Source: Molanna angustata
Lineage: Eukaryota; Arthropoda; Insecta; Trichoptera; Molannidae
DNA length: 64,000 bases
Reading direction: 5' to 3'
Assembly: GCA_963576475.1 (NCBI GenBank)
Contig: OY754972.1
Coordinates: 12,352,811 to 12,416,810, forward strand
Below are positions 47,655 through 58,755 of this stretch, in pieces; the stretch's first letter is position 1, and every line of letters starts with the position of its first letter. The translations under genes and the position numbers were made by a program. The notes under the pieces were generated by a model. That model did no database searches and was not told where the DNA came from. It worked only from the letters and a program-made list of their open reading frames with translations.

Positions 47655-47875
47655 AAATAACGGTCTTAGCTTAGTGGCTCAGTTGGTTAGATATCTGACA
47701 CCTGAGCAAAAGGTCCCGGGTTTGATTTCCGGTGGACACTCAGTTTTGAATTGTGATTTCAGTCTGGCTCTGTGAGACAAAAATATCAAGTCTCCAGAAT
47801 GTGGAAACTTGTTATTGGGTGCGTGTTTAAGTAATATTTGACATAGTACCTATTAGTTCCCAAAGGATCAAATAG
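47655..47875 (+). mobile_element. tRNA-derived SINE, family B, plus strand
   Basis: AGTGGCTCAGTTGGTTAG and GATATCTGACACCTGAGC lead to the B box GGGTTTGATTTCCGGTGG. Then come TTGTGATTTCAGTCTGG, CTCCAGAATGTGG, AACTTGTTATTGGGTGCG and TTGACATAGTACCTATTAG. One base in the B box (GGTTTGATT) departs from the consensus. It aligns along its full length with the copy at 30515-30765. Confidence 0.8.
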
Positions 47876-48469
47876 AAATTTGAAACATGTTTTTTTTAAA
47901 AATTAACTTGTTTTAATAACAAAATGAGAGGATTAATGTCAAGGAAGAATTACGGGATGGGGAATCATAATCTAGTTTAGGTAAGTTTGTAGTGAGTCGT
48001 GGAAAATGTCGTATTTTTGAATAATAAATTGTCGTCTCGTTGAATTCTGAAAATAGTCGAGTAATAGGTATTTATAATTTGTGTGGCAAGTAGGCAGAAG
48101 AATGAAAAAACTGGCAACGAAACCTGGCAATTATATATAGAAAGAATATCTTGAAAGTTTCATAATATATGTCGAAAAAATGTATGAAAAACTCAAAATT
48201 AAATTGTTTTGCATTCCCGATTTTTCTTGTTTATTTTACCCCACAGTTCCTTATTGGTTACGAAATTTTGAAAATCTTTTTGCACCTAAAAAAAACGATT
48301 TATCAATGAAAACATGAGGATAGATCGAATAACCCTGACCAGACTTTTGTGCCTCTGCTATGAGGATTCACTTACCAGCTATGTTTATTTTGACGAGAAC
48401 TTTCCAACGACGTTTGAGAAGAAATTTCATTGGACCCATATAGAACTTCAATATACATACCTTAAGGCC

Positions 48470-48665
48470 ATTTTAGAACAGTGCTCTTTTGAATCTTTTC
48501 ATTAATTTTACTGCCGCCCTTTTGTCTATTTACCGAACTTACAATGTCTTCAATGGAATTATTTTGTCAATAGTCAGTAATTTAAAAAATAAAACCAAAT
48601 TGATCGTTCTATCAGATCTAGTACTTACAAACCTTTGTATCTGGTACTTTTGGTGCAGTGTCTGC
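48470..48665 (+). pseudogene. Possible decayed RNase H domain of a LINE
   Basis: One frame reads INFTAALLSIYRTYNVF, then LKNKTKLIVLSDLVLTN. This resembles 'FTAELxAIxxAxxxI ... xIxSDSxxAL' of retrotransposon RNase H, with the catalytic Glu replaced by Ala and the DS pair altered to DL. No other part of the element is visible nearby, so the call is weak. Confidence 0.3.
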
Positions 48666-48719
48666 GATGTTTATGATTTATCTGGATCGATTTTATGTTC
48701 GTTTTGCAATAAATGAACT

Positions 48720-49440
48720 CGAATGCAATTTATTGGGGCTATTTACCACCTGTTGGAAATCAAATATGTAAGAAATATAGTTTAAATAATTATGCACATG
48801 TTCGTATTTTTTGATTGGCCATACAAGATAAATTTTATTGAAATAATTAATTGCAATCCCCTCCCTAGTTTCGCCATCAATTACTTAATAGATCAATAAC
48901 GATCGCAGCGGATCCATCAAATAAATAACATACCGCCAGATTGATCAGTATTTTGATTGATTGAACTTCTTAACGGAATGTATTGAGCCGTGCAATATAA
49001 AGTTTTTTTGTCCGTCGAGTTATTGTTATCGTTCTTTATTCGAGATTTATGACAAATAAATTTATATACAAAACTATTTAGTAATAATAATAGACCCAGA
49101 ATATGTTATAAACAAGTGGGTTGTAATTAATCTTTATATGTACTAAATAAATTTTCTGTAATGATTAATAAACATGTATAAATTGATTTAAGTTTCTAAG
49201 TCCTTTATTTTTGTTTAAGGTCACTGCAAAGAGTGTTTTGTAAGATTTTTAGTTCGTTTATATTAAAATACTATTGTTAACTCGAACATCGCACGTTTTA
49301 TTTAAGGAATGAATACGTTTTAAAAACAGCTTTATAAATTCCTTAAATTAACGAACTTGCTAGTGATATTGGTATTTATATGAAGTAGAAATGTGGAGTC
49401 TTCGATTTATTATTTATTGTCACTCATATTATATTCACGT
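48720..49440. other. AT-rich stretch without a recognisable gene
   Basis: Nothing could be supported here. Confidence 0.5.
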
Positions 49441-49443
49441 CCT

Positions 49444-49585
49444 GCCCCCCTAGACAACGTGTCATTTAGCTCAAGAAATGATAACTAAATGTATGGAAAT
49501 GTCAGGTGTCACGTGACAGACAACTGTCACTTCCATACATTGAGTTATCTTTTCTTGAGCTAAATGACACGTTGTCTAGGGGGGC
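49444..49585. mobile_element. MITE-like palindrome, 54-bp inverted ends, 142 bp
   Basis: The arm GCCCCCCTAGACAACGTGTC continues to GTATGGA (49444-49497) and is mirrored at 49532-49585 with very few mismatches. The centre holds the 12-bp palindrome TGTCACGTGACA. The high arm identity suggests a fairly recent insertion or gene conversion between arms. I could not identify a target duplication. Confidence 0.8.
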
Positions 49586-49607
49586 TGAAACGGCTGGGTA
49601 GGTAATC

Positions 49608-50040
49608 GAAAATAACACCTCAAATATATCAAATAACTATAGGCAAAATAACATTTCAAATTATATCAAATAACATATCAAATAACTATAGGCAAATTAA
49701 CATCTCAAATATATCAAATAACTATAGGCAATTATTATGATAAATATGAACACATATTATATTCTACAAAAAAATTATTCGACTTCCGACGACCGTTTCG
49801 GCTTATAAGGCCATAATCTATTGGTTGATTATAGACTTAATAGCCGAAACGGTCGTCGGAAGTCGAAAATTTTTTTTGTAGAATATAATATGTGTTCATA
49901 TTATTTATCATAATTATTATGGAATTCTACAGTTTGGAAGCCGCATCAATCGACAGATTGAAAACTGCTGATATAACTATAGGCAAAATAACATCTCACA
50001 CATATCAAATAACTATTGGCAAATTAACATCTCGCATAGT
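49608..50040. repeat. Short tandem repeat (AAATAACTATAGGCAAAATAAC-type units), split by a foldback
   Basis: Units of about 34-36 bp built on AAATAACTATAGGCAAA and TAACATCTCAAATATATC occupy 49608-49728 and resume at 49974-50040. The foldback at 49730-49918 lies between them. Confidence 0.75.
49730..49918. mobile_element. Foldback element, inverted arms of about 77 bp
   Basis: The left arm 49730-49806 and right arm 49840-49918 are near-perfect inverted copies with words AATTATTATGATAAATA, GAACACATATTATATTC, GACTTCCGACGACCG and TTTCGGCTTAT. The loop is about 33 bp. The inner end of each arm holds GCCGAAACGGTCGTCGG, another example of a CGAAAC word followed by GTC, as in the foldbacks at 7535-8001 and 11220-11380. 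Confidence 0.8.
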
Positions 50041-50099
50041 TAAGAAAAAATGTACACCACCACTGAGTGAAGAATATACAGACCCGACATAAACTATTA

Positions 50100-50700
50100 C
50101 GACTTTATGCCAGGGAATCGGTACATAAAATTAGGTGAAATGGGAGCATCCTCTATAAATAATTGCTCCTGGTGTGTGGGCTATACGCATATGTTTGTCT
50201 TCCTTTTATAAGGTAATGCACACCCGCACGCATGTCGCTGGTAAACATAGATTATTGGACAAACTGTAATGGTATGAATGAATCTATTGACTTGATGCTG
50301 CAGTGTAGACATTGGAAATGTTCATTTTCTATATTAAAAAGTTATAATAATTGCAAATGAATACCTATCTCTGTACCAATACAGGCAGACGTTATAACAG
50401 ATTTGTCGTCATTGATTTATAATCGATTGTTCGTCCCGGTGAAATTGAATTGTACACCATAACACGGAGGTATATAAATATATGAGATGATGACAGAGGT
50501 GAATGAGTAGGCAATGGACCAAATTCGCCACGATGTGAAAGTATGAATTTCAGTTTGTCCACTGCAAAACTCATTATATATCCATTTATATAACAGCATG
50601 TAGATTGATAGTGTCATGACTTTGCAGACTCATGCACATATATGTAGACATGTCTTTCTGAAAAATACAACGTGTAAAAAGTTACTAAGTTTAGATTTAT
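50100..50700. other. Stretch without a recognisable gene
   Basis: Nothing could be supported here. Confidence 0.45.
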
Positions 50701-50707
50701 TACAAAT

Positions 50708-50873
50708 CACGAGTGTGTTATTTGATACGACCGCTTTAACCACGAGTTAGTTACTTGATACGACCGTATTAACCACGAGTGAGTTACTTGATACGACCGT
50801 TTTAACCACGAGTGAGTTACTTGATACGACCGTTTTAACTACGAGTGAGTTACTTGACACTACCGCTTTTTCG
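50708..50873. repeat. Tandem repeat, 33-bp unit, five copies
   Basis: The word CACGAGT starts at 50708, 50741, 50774 and 50807, with a TACGAGT variant at 50840. Every step is exactly 33 bp, and each unit contains GTTACTTGATACGACCG. Some units are identical. There is no ORF across it. Confidence 0.9.
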
Positions 50874-51111
50874 CCAGGACGAAATAAAATGAAAATATTA
50901 TTTCACATTGGTGTAAATATTTAGTCTCATTTGTGAAGGAAGAGAGAGTTGGCTAATCTCTTCGTATTACATAAAATTACAAATGTTGAACTTAATTTTC
51001 CAACGGTTATGAATAAACAAAATTTTGTAAATATAAAACCTAACATACCTAGAAAAAGTGAACTGTTTAACTTAAAAATTAGTAACTCGAATGTGAGTCC
51101 GAGCTTTGTTG

Positions 51112-51610
51112 CATTTTATTTTATTATTATTTATTTATAGGCAGGCAGCCAAGGCTGATGTGCCTATATTCACTGTCGAATTTTATTATTTGGTTGCAAC
51201 TATTTTTTTTTGCTTTGTCCAAAAAAAGTCCAGTCTATTCTTGAAAATATTAACATTTTCAGCATCCAAAACATGTTGAGGCAGTTTATTCCAAGTATTC
51301 ACCACTCTATTTGAAATTTCGAGGATTTGTCGAGAACCTACTTTTCACAAGTTTTAAGCTATGGCTACGCAAATTAGTGTTATAACTATATTGAAAGAGA
51401 TTTTTCATGTTTATACAGTCATAATAGCCTGATAATATTTAGAATGTTTCAATAAGATCTCCATGTTCTCTTCGGTTTTCCAGTTTTGACAGTTTTAAGA
51501 AGTCAAGTCTTTCCTCATATGTTAAGTTGCGAAGTGTCCTGGGAATTTTTGTAAAACGTCTTTGGACTCTCTCAAGTAAGTCATTGAGATCTATTAAATC
51601 ATTTACAATT
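51112..51610 (-). pseudogene. Decayed CR1-like LINE 3' end, minus strand
   Basis: Minus strand: LLERVQRRFTKIP, LTYEERLDFLKLSKLENRRE, HGDLIETF, then LRSHSLKLVKSRF and later decayed sequence with stops. It matches the CR1-like copy at 33508-33934. The 3' tail is TTTATTATTATTTATTTATA at about 51117-51139 (plus-strand reading). Confidence 0.8.
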
Positions 51611-51614
51611 TACG

Positions 51615-52475
51615 CATTGATCTACTACTCATTTTGAAGTGTATAGCAGTAATAATAATTGAGCTATTTTGTTTGTAGTACCTACCTACTTCATTTTTGT
51701 TAGGATCATTAATAAATCGGCTATCGCCATATTATTAGCAAATAAATAGACATAAAAAGAAGAAGATGAGAAAAAATAAGCGGTATTATTGTATGTAGAC
51801 TAAAAAATATGTAAACAAAACTAAATACAAACTACATATTGATCAAATAACATGAGTTATTCTGACATTTAAGACTATTGTGGTTTGCTGCAATATTCGA
51901 TGTGTCTATTATTTATTCAAATTTATCAATTCACTGTTTTTTTCGTATTGCACACGTTTATTGAGCGCAATTTTTTATCACTTAATTAAGTTCCCCCTGG
52001 CCGTATAATGAAAAGGTGGCGGGCCAAAAGTGATATTACATATATTATTTCAATTTATATTCCATCGCCTTGAATTGAATTGCAAATATAGTCGTTTTAC
52101 AAGTTGTTTTTTGTGACTTTGATGGGTGAATATGACTTCTAAGCCATGAATCCAATCCAAAGATCAATTCTTTGTCTTGTTATATGAAAATAACTGGCTA
52201 ACTGATAACATATGTCTCCTTTTTTGTTTAAGGTTATTCACCCAGCATAGAGTACTTCTTGCCAATATGTCTTCTTTATGAACTGCACTGTTCGAAGTAT
52301 CGTTTTAGACTACGAGTGCATCCAAGTACTGTCATCGGAAACACACAAAGAACCAATCTTCTGGATCACAAAGAATCAAATTATTGAAAGTCTTTGAACA
52401 AAGTCAATAAAGCAGCTTAATATGATCGCGGTTAACGGAACTTCAAAGTAAAAAAAAATAATAACCTTCTGACTC
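51615..52475. other. AT-rich stretch without a recognisable gene
   Basis: Nothing could be supported here. Confidence 0.5.
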
Positions 52476-52479
52476 ACAG

Positions 52480-52815
52480 AGTGATTTTCGTCCATCCATC
52501 GCAGTTTGAGCCTTCCTGGTCTTCTTCATCCTTGAGGTGGGGAGAGTATGAGGCGTTTTACTGAGTTTTTGTCATTCATTCTGATTATGTGACCAGCCCA
52601 TCTAAGGATCCCACCTCGTTGGAACTGATCGCATCGGGATCTCCATATACTATGTCATATAGTTCTATGACGCCAACCTCACGGTATCTCTCACGAAACC
52701 GAAGATTGTTCTGAGGATCCTTCTCTCGAATGCTGCAATGGATCGCTCTAGAGCTTGGGATTCAGACGCATACATCAGGATTGACTTTAGCGGAGTTTTA
52801 TAAAATAAAATTTTG
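52480..52815 (-). pseudogene. RTE-like C-terminal fragment, minus strand
   Basis: The minus strand carries a thumb and tail pattern: ERSIAAFERRILRTI-type tract, RERYREVGVIELYDIVYGD, an RWAGH-like remnant and a C-terminal block with KDEEDQEG. Frames are interrupted. It fits the final 110 residues of a decayed RTE-like protein, but the family is not certain. Confidence 0.5.
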
Positions 52816-53220
52816 GTATTCCTTCTGAATAACTTTGATCTAAACTGTTTCTTAAGACTGTAGAAACAAAGATTAATTTGCAGCCATTATTTTTTACGTC
52901 TAGAACCAACAATTAAGTTATGTTATATTAATATGCCTGTTCGATTTATAAGAAGTTTATCTGTTTCAATTAGACACTTATATTATATAGATGATAAATT
53001 CCAATCACGAGTATTGCCTATTCTATTATTCCCGTTATTCTGTAAGAATTCCAAGTATGCTGTTGCGAATTTCCTGCGGGTACTTAATCAATCAATCAAT
53101 CAAAATAATTCAACATTAATGTACCATTTAAAACGAGTTCTACAATGTTAAGTATATTGACGCACACGTTAATTACAACACGTTTGCAAAATTATTATAA
53201 TTTTAATAAACTTACTGTAT

Positions 53221-53645
53221 TTATTTCGATCTTTCTTGTGATCGTTTCTTCTTCTTCATGGTCACATTCGTAGGATTGGTTTGCACCACTTCATCTCTCC
53301 ACATATCTCTGTTGTCCGCCAGCCTCTTCATCTTTTGGAAGCTGCTACTGTGCACTTCACTGATCACCTGGTCCATATAACTGTCTCTAGGGCAACCTCT
53401 ATTGTTTCTGCCCTCCGTTATTCCTTCGGCGATGGAAACAAACAGCATACATCGTTGTTGGGCAACCCTCTTTAGAAGTCGCTCGTTTCTCCGACTCTGC
53501 TCAGTACCACTTCGTTTGGGGTGTGGTCTGACCAATGGATCCTAACCATGCGCCTATAGCACCACATTTCGATGGCAGCCAGAATCCCGATTCCTTGCGG
53601 CTGATAGTCCACGTTTCGCTGTCATTCAGCAGCACACTCTAGATA
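53221..53645 (-). pseudogene. RTE-like C-terminal fragment, minus strand, with KKKK ending
   Basis: Minus strand: an IEMWCYRRMVRIHWSDHTPN-like tract in one frame, then ERLLKRVAQQRCMLF, EGRNNRGCPRDSYMDQVI and SFQKMKRLADNRDMW in another. 'EGxxxGRxxRGRPRxxYxxQV...YxxMKRxAxxRxxW' is a known RTE-like ending in insects. A TTCTTCTTC tail (plus-strand reading) lies at about 53246-53256. Confidence 0.7.
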
Positions 53646-53649
53646 TGGG

Positions 53650-54780
53650 TTTTGATAAATATTCAAATTTCATAGTTTATTTTATTTAATCTTTCATTTG
53701 AGGCAAACCCATACTAAGGCAAGAATGTAATTTATATTTCTACAAAATAAAACAGTATCGTTTCACATAATGTAAAAAAAACTGTTATTGAATCCACACG
53801 GCACAATAAAATATTTTTTTGCCATTTTAACATATGATTCAATAATAGTTGAATGAGTATGGTGCCAAGATTGCTTACCTATCTTGAAAACTATGCTGTT
53901 CGTGCTATGCATTTTTTGTTGTTTATTATTTTAGCGTTTATGAAACTTGGTATTGAGACTTTGAGACTTGTTCATTATACGGCAGATCTAGGATTTGGTG
54001 AAATCTATTTTTTCGATAATTATCATGATTCTTTAATATATAAATCGGGTCATATTGCTAATTATTATGCTATAAGCTGTGTTCATGTAGGCGGTAAAAA
54101 TATATCGCTGTAATTAGGATCTGAAAAAGCCTTACAAGATAGAGACGGTTTAACTTCTTTGAATACATTAACATGATGGCAGACGAAAATATACATGACA
54201 ACATGTTCAGATCGTATGTCCTTATTTTTAGATTACCGACGGGCAACATGATGCAGAGAGGTATGGTTATCGAGACTAGCATAGGACAGGTGAGTTTGGT
54301 AGAATGAGGAGAGCCGACCTCAAATAAACGGGACAATTTTGAGAGCGGAAATGAAGAATACATCACATGATGATGTTAAGAATTTAATGTTTGTATGTTA
54401 GCTTGTAGCGTTAATCAATGGGGGCGATTTTCGTTCCCATGTAGAGAGTTAGTGGAGATGTAGGTAGGAAAAAATATCCAAATGAAAATCTTGTAGATAT
54501 GAGGTGTTTTGTAACCGATATTGCCTCATCTGGAATATATTATTAATTACGATAATTTTGCATAATAGTATCTGTAACCAATTGGCAGACAGACAATCAA
54601 GTGTGCTGTTATAATATATAAGTGTAAGTGTACCTATCGCAAACTAAAAGACCTGCCCCGCGGTGATATTTTCACCGTTTGTGTAATGTTTAAATTGTTG
54701 GGTGATTATGTTATTTTTTGTCTACCTTCTGTTTTGTCATAAGTTACGTTATGATAAAAGTAGATAATTTATTTAAGCGC
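53650..54780. other. Stretch without a recognisable gene
   Basis: ORFs at 53853-54113 (+, 86 codons) and 54070-54366 (-, 98 codons) show no family features and overlap at their ends. No other feature was noted. Confidence 0.45.
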
Positions 54781-54899
54781 AGGTACATACTATCATAGTA
54801 TCATAATATGGCAAGACTAAGTGGTCAAGAAGCTCTTTTTTGAGAAGAACTTTGCCATAAAAGTTAACACGAGAAATAATTCAAGCAATCACACTATCC

Positions 54900-55470
54900 A
54901 ATCAATCGGGAAAAAAAAACTGTTAAATGGTATACCGATGGATCTCAAATAGAAGGGGGAATTGGAGCGGGAGTTTATGGCCCACGAACAATATTCTGAA
55001 TCGATGGTCAAATTTCCTAATGTCTTTCAAGCGAAAGCTCACGCGATTGAAAGATGTGCCCAATTCAACCTCGATAGAAGATACAATAAGCAAAATATTG
55101 CTATTCTATCTGACAGTCAAGCAGCCATTGTTACATTGAATTCCCCGAACATCTTCTAAAATATGATTTGGGAATACTTATTAAAACTCAATTTAATAGG
55201 CAAGAATAGTAAGGTCACCCTGCTCTGGGTACCAGGGCACATGGAAGACGAAGGGAATGAGCGAGCTGACAGACTCGCCAGGAAAGGTGTGAGAGGAAAC
55301 CTGATAGGACCAAAGCCATTATGCGGCCCAGGAAACTCATATTTCCAGGCAGAAGTTAAAAAAAATACGGAGAAAGAGAGATCAAGTTATTGTTTTAACT
55401 CCCGGGGCTCAATGAGGCTAAGAATCTGCTCGGCAATTATAACCGGAAAAGGTCCAGAACAAGTGTGAGC
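54900..55470 (+). pseudogene. RNase H domain and C-terminus of a LINE, broken
   Basis: One frame starts VKWYTDGSQIEGGIGAGVYG (first catalytic Asp). A shifted frame gives FQAKAHAIERCAQF and IAILSDSQAAIVTL (third catalytic Asp). A third gives VTLLWVPGHMEDEGNERADR (His and last Asp) and runs on to a stop at 55468. RNase H would remove RNA from the RNA/DNA hybrid. The usual Glu in 'FQAExxAI' is Lys here, and there are two frame breaks. RNase H-bearing Jockey, R1, I and LOA-type LINEs are all candidates; the RT part is absent. Confidence 0.8.
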
Positions 55471-55474
55471 CTCG

Positions 55475-55855
55475 GCAGAAAAGCCCTAAAACTCTGACAG
55501 GTCCTGACACTTGAGGGGATACTGTAACAGGAAGCCCGGTAAGCAAGTAGGGGGATCGCGAAAAATCCAACTAATAATAATAATCATAATATGAGTTCAT
55601 CTGCGCATGTTATGAGTTTCACCGTGATGTTTTTCTGTGTATGACATACTCTGAAATTAAAATGGGACTTCATATTAGAGGTAAGTTTAGCACAGACTTA
55701 GTATTTTTCACACACCTATATTAAATAAGTTTTTTTTATCGATTCTCGGGTAAATAACAGGTATGATGCAGAAGGAGATAGAGTTGATGCGTATTTTGGC
55801 CTCATTTTCCGTGGTGATATATTAAGCTTTTCTACAATTCATAGCGGAGGGATAG
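55475..55855. other. Stretch without a recognisable gene
   Basis: It may include the 3' untranslated region of the RNase H-bearing element up to an (AAT)n-like tail at about 55569-55590. Nothing further was seen. Confidence 0.4.
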
Positions 55856-55859
55856 AAAG

Positions 55860-56190
55860 AAGGAAGACTGGGTATAGGGCGTAAAAAACACAGTGGATCA
55901 ATAATCTTAGGCAGTTGTTTGGCAGTGCTCACTTAGGGGAGTTAAAGTGGAGTTGGGCGGGTCATATATCTCGGATGTCAGACGGACGATGGACAAAAGT
56001 TGTGATGGACTGGTGGCCAAGAACAGGAAGGAGAAACGTGGGAAGGCCCCAGACCAGATGGTCCGATGACATAAAAAAATGGCAGGTCCTGAATGGCGAA
56101 GAATGGCACAGGATAGAGACCAGTGGAAGTCCAAGCGGGAGGCCTTTGTCCAATACTGGACTCAAGAAGAGTCTAAGTAAGTAAGTGGTT
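55860..56190 (+). pseudogene. RTE family A, 3' end only
   Basis: The frame contains [38 protein letters not shown] and WHRIETSGSP, aligning with residues about 925-1000 of the intact RTE protein. It is diverged and has frame damage near its end. The tail is CAAGAAGAGTCTAAG rather than a clean (AGA)n. Confidence 0.8.
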
Positions 56191-56399
56191 CAGGAACCCG
56201 GATGCGGCATCAATCATTAGGTTGACAAAGATCGTGATGAGTTTGGTGTGATGATCGTCAACGTCAACTAGGAGCGGAAGAAGATATATGTAAGATCTGC
56301 ACGACCACGACCATAATTCTGTAGGTATGCAAGATCAAAACACCACTGCACATGCAACACCAAGACCTCACCTGCGAATGGAAGATTATGATCAAGACC

Positions 56400-56545
56400 A
56401 CTGGTTTTGCATTTAAGTGTTAATTGTCTCACAAATCCAACCCGAAAACACAGCGAATGACAACTACTGGTTCTTCACTTGGAATCGAACCCGTAAAAAA
56501 AATCTTCGTTTGGTCATCTATTGTGTCGACTAAACCTGATAATAG
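56400..56545 (-). mobile_element. SINE family B, decayed, minus strand
   Basis: The minus strand shows the damaged B box GGGTTCGATTCCAAGTGAAG, CTGTGTTTTCGGGTTGG, ATTTGTGAGACAATTAA. These follow the order of the family B body. The head beyond the B box is hard to recognise. Confidence 0.5.
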
Positions 56546-56984
56546 TCATGCTGTACAGGGTCACAAGTCCGAATACTACTTAGATGTATGATTGACATGA
56601 TCTTCCCATAGGTCAGACAGGAAATTAACTCAATTTGTATCGGGCACGAAGTATTTGACTAACACAATACAATGAGTGCGTCACCATCAAGAGACTAAGC
56701 CCAAAATTTAACGAGTTTGAAACCAACATTTTCAAACAATGCATTTCAATTATTATGAATGCCGAGTTATTATCTTCATATATACCGCCGAGTTCCTACC
56801 TTTTTTATGTCTCGTAAATTCAGTATACATATTATTTTTTCTTTCCATTTTGTCGGTATATTATCGGTCCAATAATGTAAATTTAAAATATTGACTTAAA
56901 CGCGATTGTATAGTTAGTAGGTGAATTTTCTCTAACATGTTATGGGATGTTTCTAAAATGTATTGGGATTATCGAACACATTTT

Positions 56985-57070
56985 TTTATTTCTCCTCTCT
57001 GGCAATCGAACCGAGGACATCGGCACAGAAGTCAAACTGCATACCGCTATGCCACGGCATATTTGAGATT
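56985..57070 (-). mobile_element. SINE family A head, minus strand
   Basis: Minus strand: ATGCCGTGGCATAGCGGTAT, TTCTGTGCCGATGTCCTCGG, B box GGTTCGATTGCCAGAG, then GAGGAGAAATAAA. This matches 21262-21350. Confidence 0.7.
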
Positions 57071-57079
57071 TCTTTAAAA

Positions 57080-57715
57080 AGTCTCACTCTACCTTATTTG
57101 GCTGTTTTAAAGCACAATTTGTTATACAATATTTATAAACACCATCACGACATGCCCATGTTATTGGTGGAGGCAACAAGCGTCTGCCGTCACAGGTCAA
57201 GGGACGGTTGTCAGAAATACGCGTGCGCACAAATATTAACTGAATAAATAAAAAAATAATAAATATTTTTCAAAATAGTAGGGATCTTACAACCACGTAA
57301 ATAATATGTTGAGAATATATTTTTTTGAAAAATGTGATCAAATACGAATACATAATAAACTTCTTCTTCTTCTTTCGTGTCAGCAACGCATTGTTGCGTT
57401 GCTGTGGTGGAAGGATTGGCCAGAGAATTTCTGTTACCAGGGGGCACCGCGTGGAGGTTCCTTCCGTGCTCCCCATAATAAACTTATTCCTAACCTCAAA
57501 TAGCAAAGATGATAGCATTTTTCCTGCGACCAATTTCCATTTAATTTATAAAGCAACTCGCTCACGCGAGTCGCTATATGTTATTATTAAAGACTAACTG
57601 AACCTAACCGAAAATGTATAATTTTCCCTAGATTCATCTGTTTCAAGTTTCAACCGATCACACTATCGGTCATTTTGTGCGCATGCGTATTTCCGTCCCT
57701 AAATTTTTCTAGAAC
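57080..57715. other. Stretch without a recognisable gene
   Basis: TTCTTCTTCTTCTTTCGTGTC at 57361-57380 opens a less AT-rich island to about 57485, which could be a LINE 3' end on the minus strand, but no protein motif was recognised. ACCATCACGACATGCCCATG at about 57140 resembles the end of RTE-like family B. Confidence 0.35.
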
Positions 57716-57718
57716 CAG

Positions 57719-57815
57719 AAGATACTATGTAGGCAGAGAATTCCAAGCGGCACACACTTTTGTCTTTGCTTCACTCACATTCAAACATCTTTTCATACAT
57801 GCTCGTCTGTTCTAA
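57719..57815 (-). pseudogene. RTE-like family B 3' terminal fragment
   Basis: GTAGGCAGAGA, CGGCACACA, ACATTCAAACATC and TTTCATACATGCTCGTCT follow 27510-27602 in order with many substitutions. It is short and non-functional. Confidence 0.55.
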
Positions 57816-57829
57816 TACAGTATTTATAT

Positions 57830-58380
57830 TCGACATAATTTGGTCTTTATTTATTTTATTAATTAAAGTTACTTTGAAATTCGTACGACAACGTTGAATA
57901 AGATTTCACATTATATCGTTTATAAAGTTGTTCATATTATTCCTAAATTCGAGGAGAGAAGACATAATATGTAGTATACCTAGTTATATAGAAGATGCTT
58001 TGGGGATGAGAGATAGGACGTCCTTGTAAAACTGTTGAACTTTGAAGGGGAAAGAGAGTACATACCTTTTGGGAGAGGACAGGACAAGGATGGTGGCAGG
58101 TGGTGTGTAGGGAAAATGAGACTGGGTCCAATATATAATTCGTCATTTGTGAGTCTGAAAGGACTCTTATTATATTGAGATACACAGATGTGTACACTCA
58201 GACGAGGATAATTATTTCATTAGTTGATTAATGCGAAGTAATTTATTTCGCTTTTGTGTTAACCGCTGTTACACGTTTTTATATGAAACTATATTAATTT
58301 GAAGACGCGCTTATTAAATTCATCAATACGTTGTGGATTTTACCAAAATAACGATTGTCAATATATGACGATTACTTCTT
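57830..58380. other. Stretch without a recognisable gene
   Basis: An 84-codon minus-strand ORF (57943-58197) shows no family features. Nothing else was noted. Confidence 0.45.
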
Positions 58381-58384
58381 GTTA

Positions 58385-58510
58385 CTTAAAATGGTCAAAA
58401 GGGCGTCCCAAAAGACAATGGAAGGGCTTGGTGGCGGAGGATATGCGACCTGAGGACGTTCTCTGAGGACGATGTTCAGGATAGGACTAAATGGAGGAGC
58501 GCAAGATTTT
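58385..58510 (+). pseudogene. RTE-like C-terminal fragment, plus strand
   Basis: WSKGRPKRQWKGLVAEDMRP followed by a stop, then a DVQDRTKWR-like tract in another frame. This is the '(R)GRPxKRWxxxVxEDMRxxG...AxDRxxWRxxI' ending of RTE-like elements in a small, broken piece. Confidence 0.55.
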
Positions 58511-58755
58511 ACTCGAATCATTTCATTTTTATAGTATACAAAAAAACAGTTTTATTTAATTAATGAGAAAAATAATTATAATTTAAATTTTATTCATATA
58601 CATTATTTTTTTTAGTTTGTATGCAGAAAACATTTTTGGCTACACTGAATTTTTTTTTGTTAATAGTGACAAAATTTCATGTTAAAATTAACCAAACTAT
58701 AGTTACTACAAAACAGTAGTCATAAATAGATAAACCTTTTTTAATGATAACAAAG

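Noticed and set aside
50708..50873. CRISPR array (regular 33-bp spacing)
   Set aside because: The units are contiguous without spacers, and the DNA is eukaryotic.
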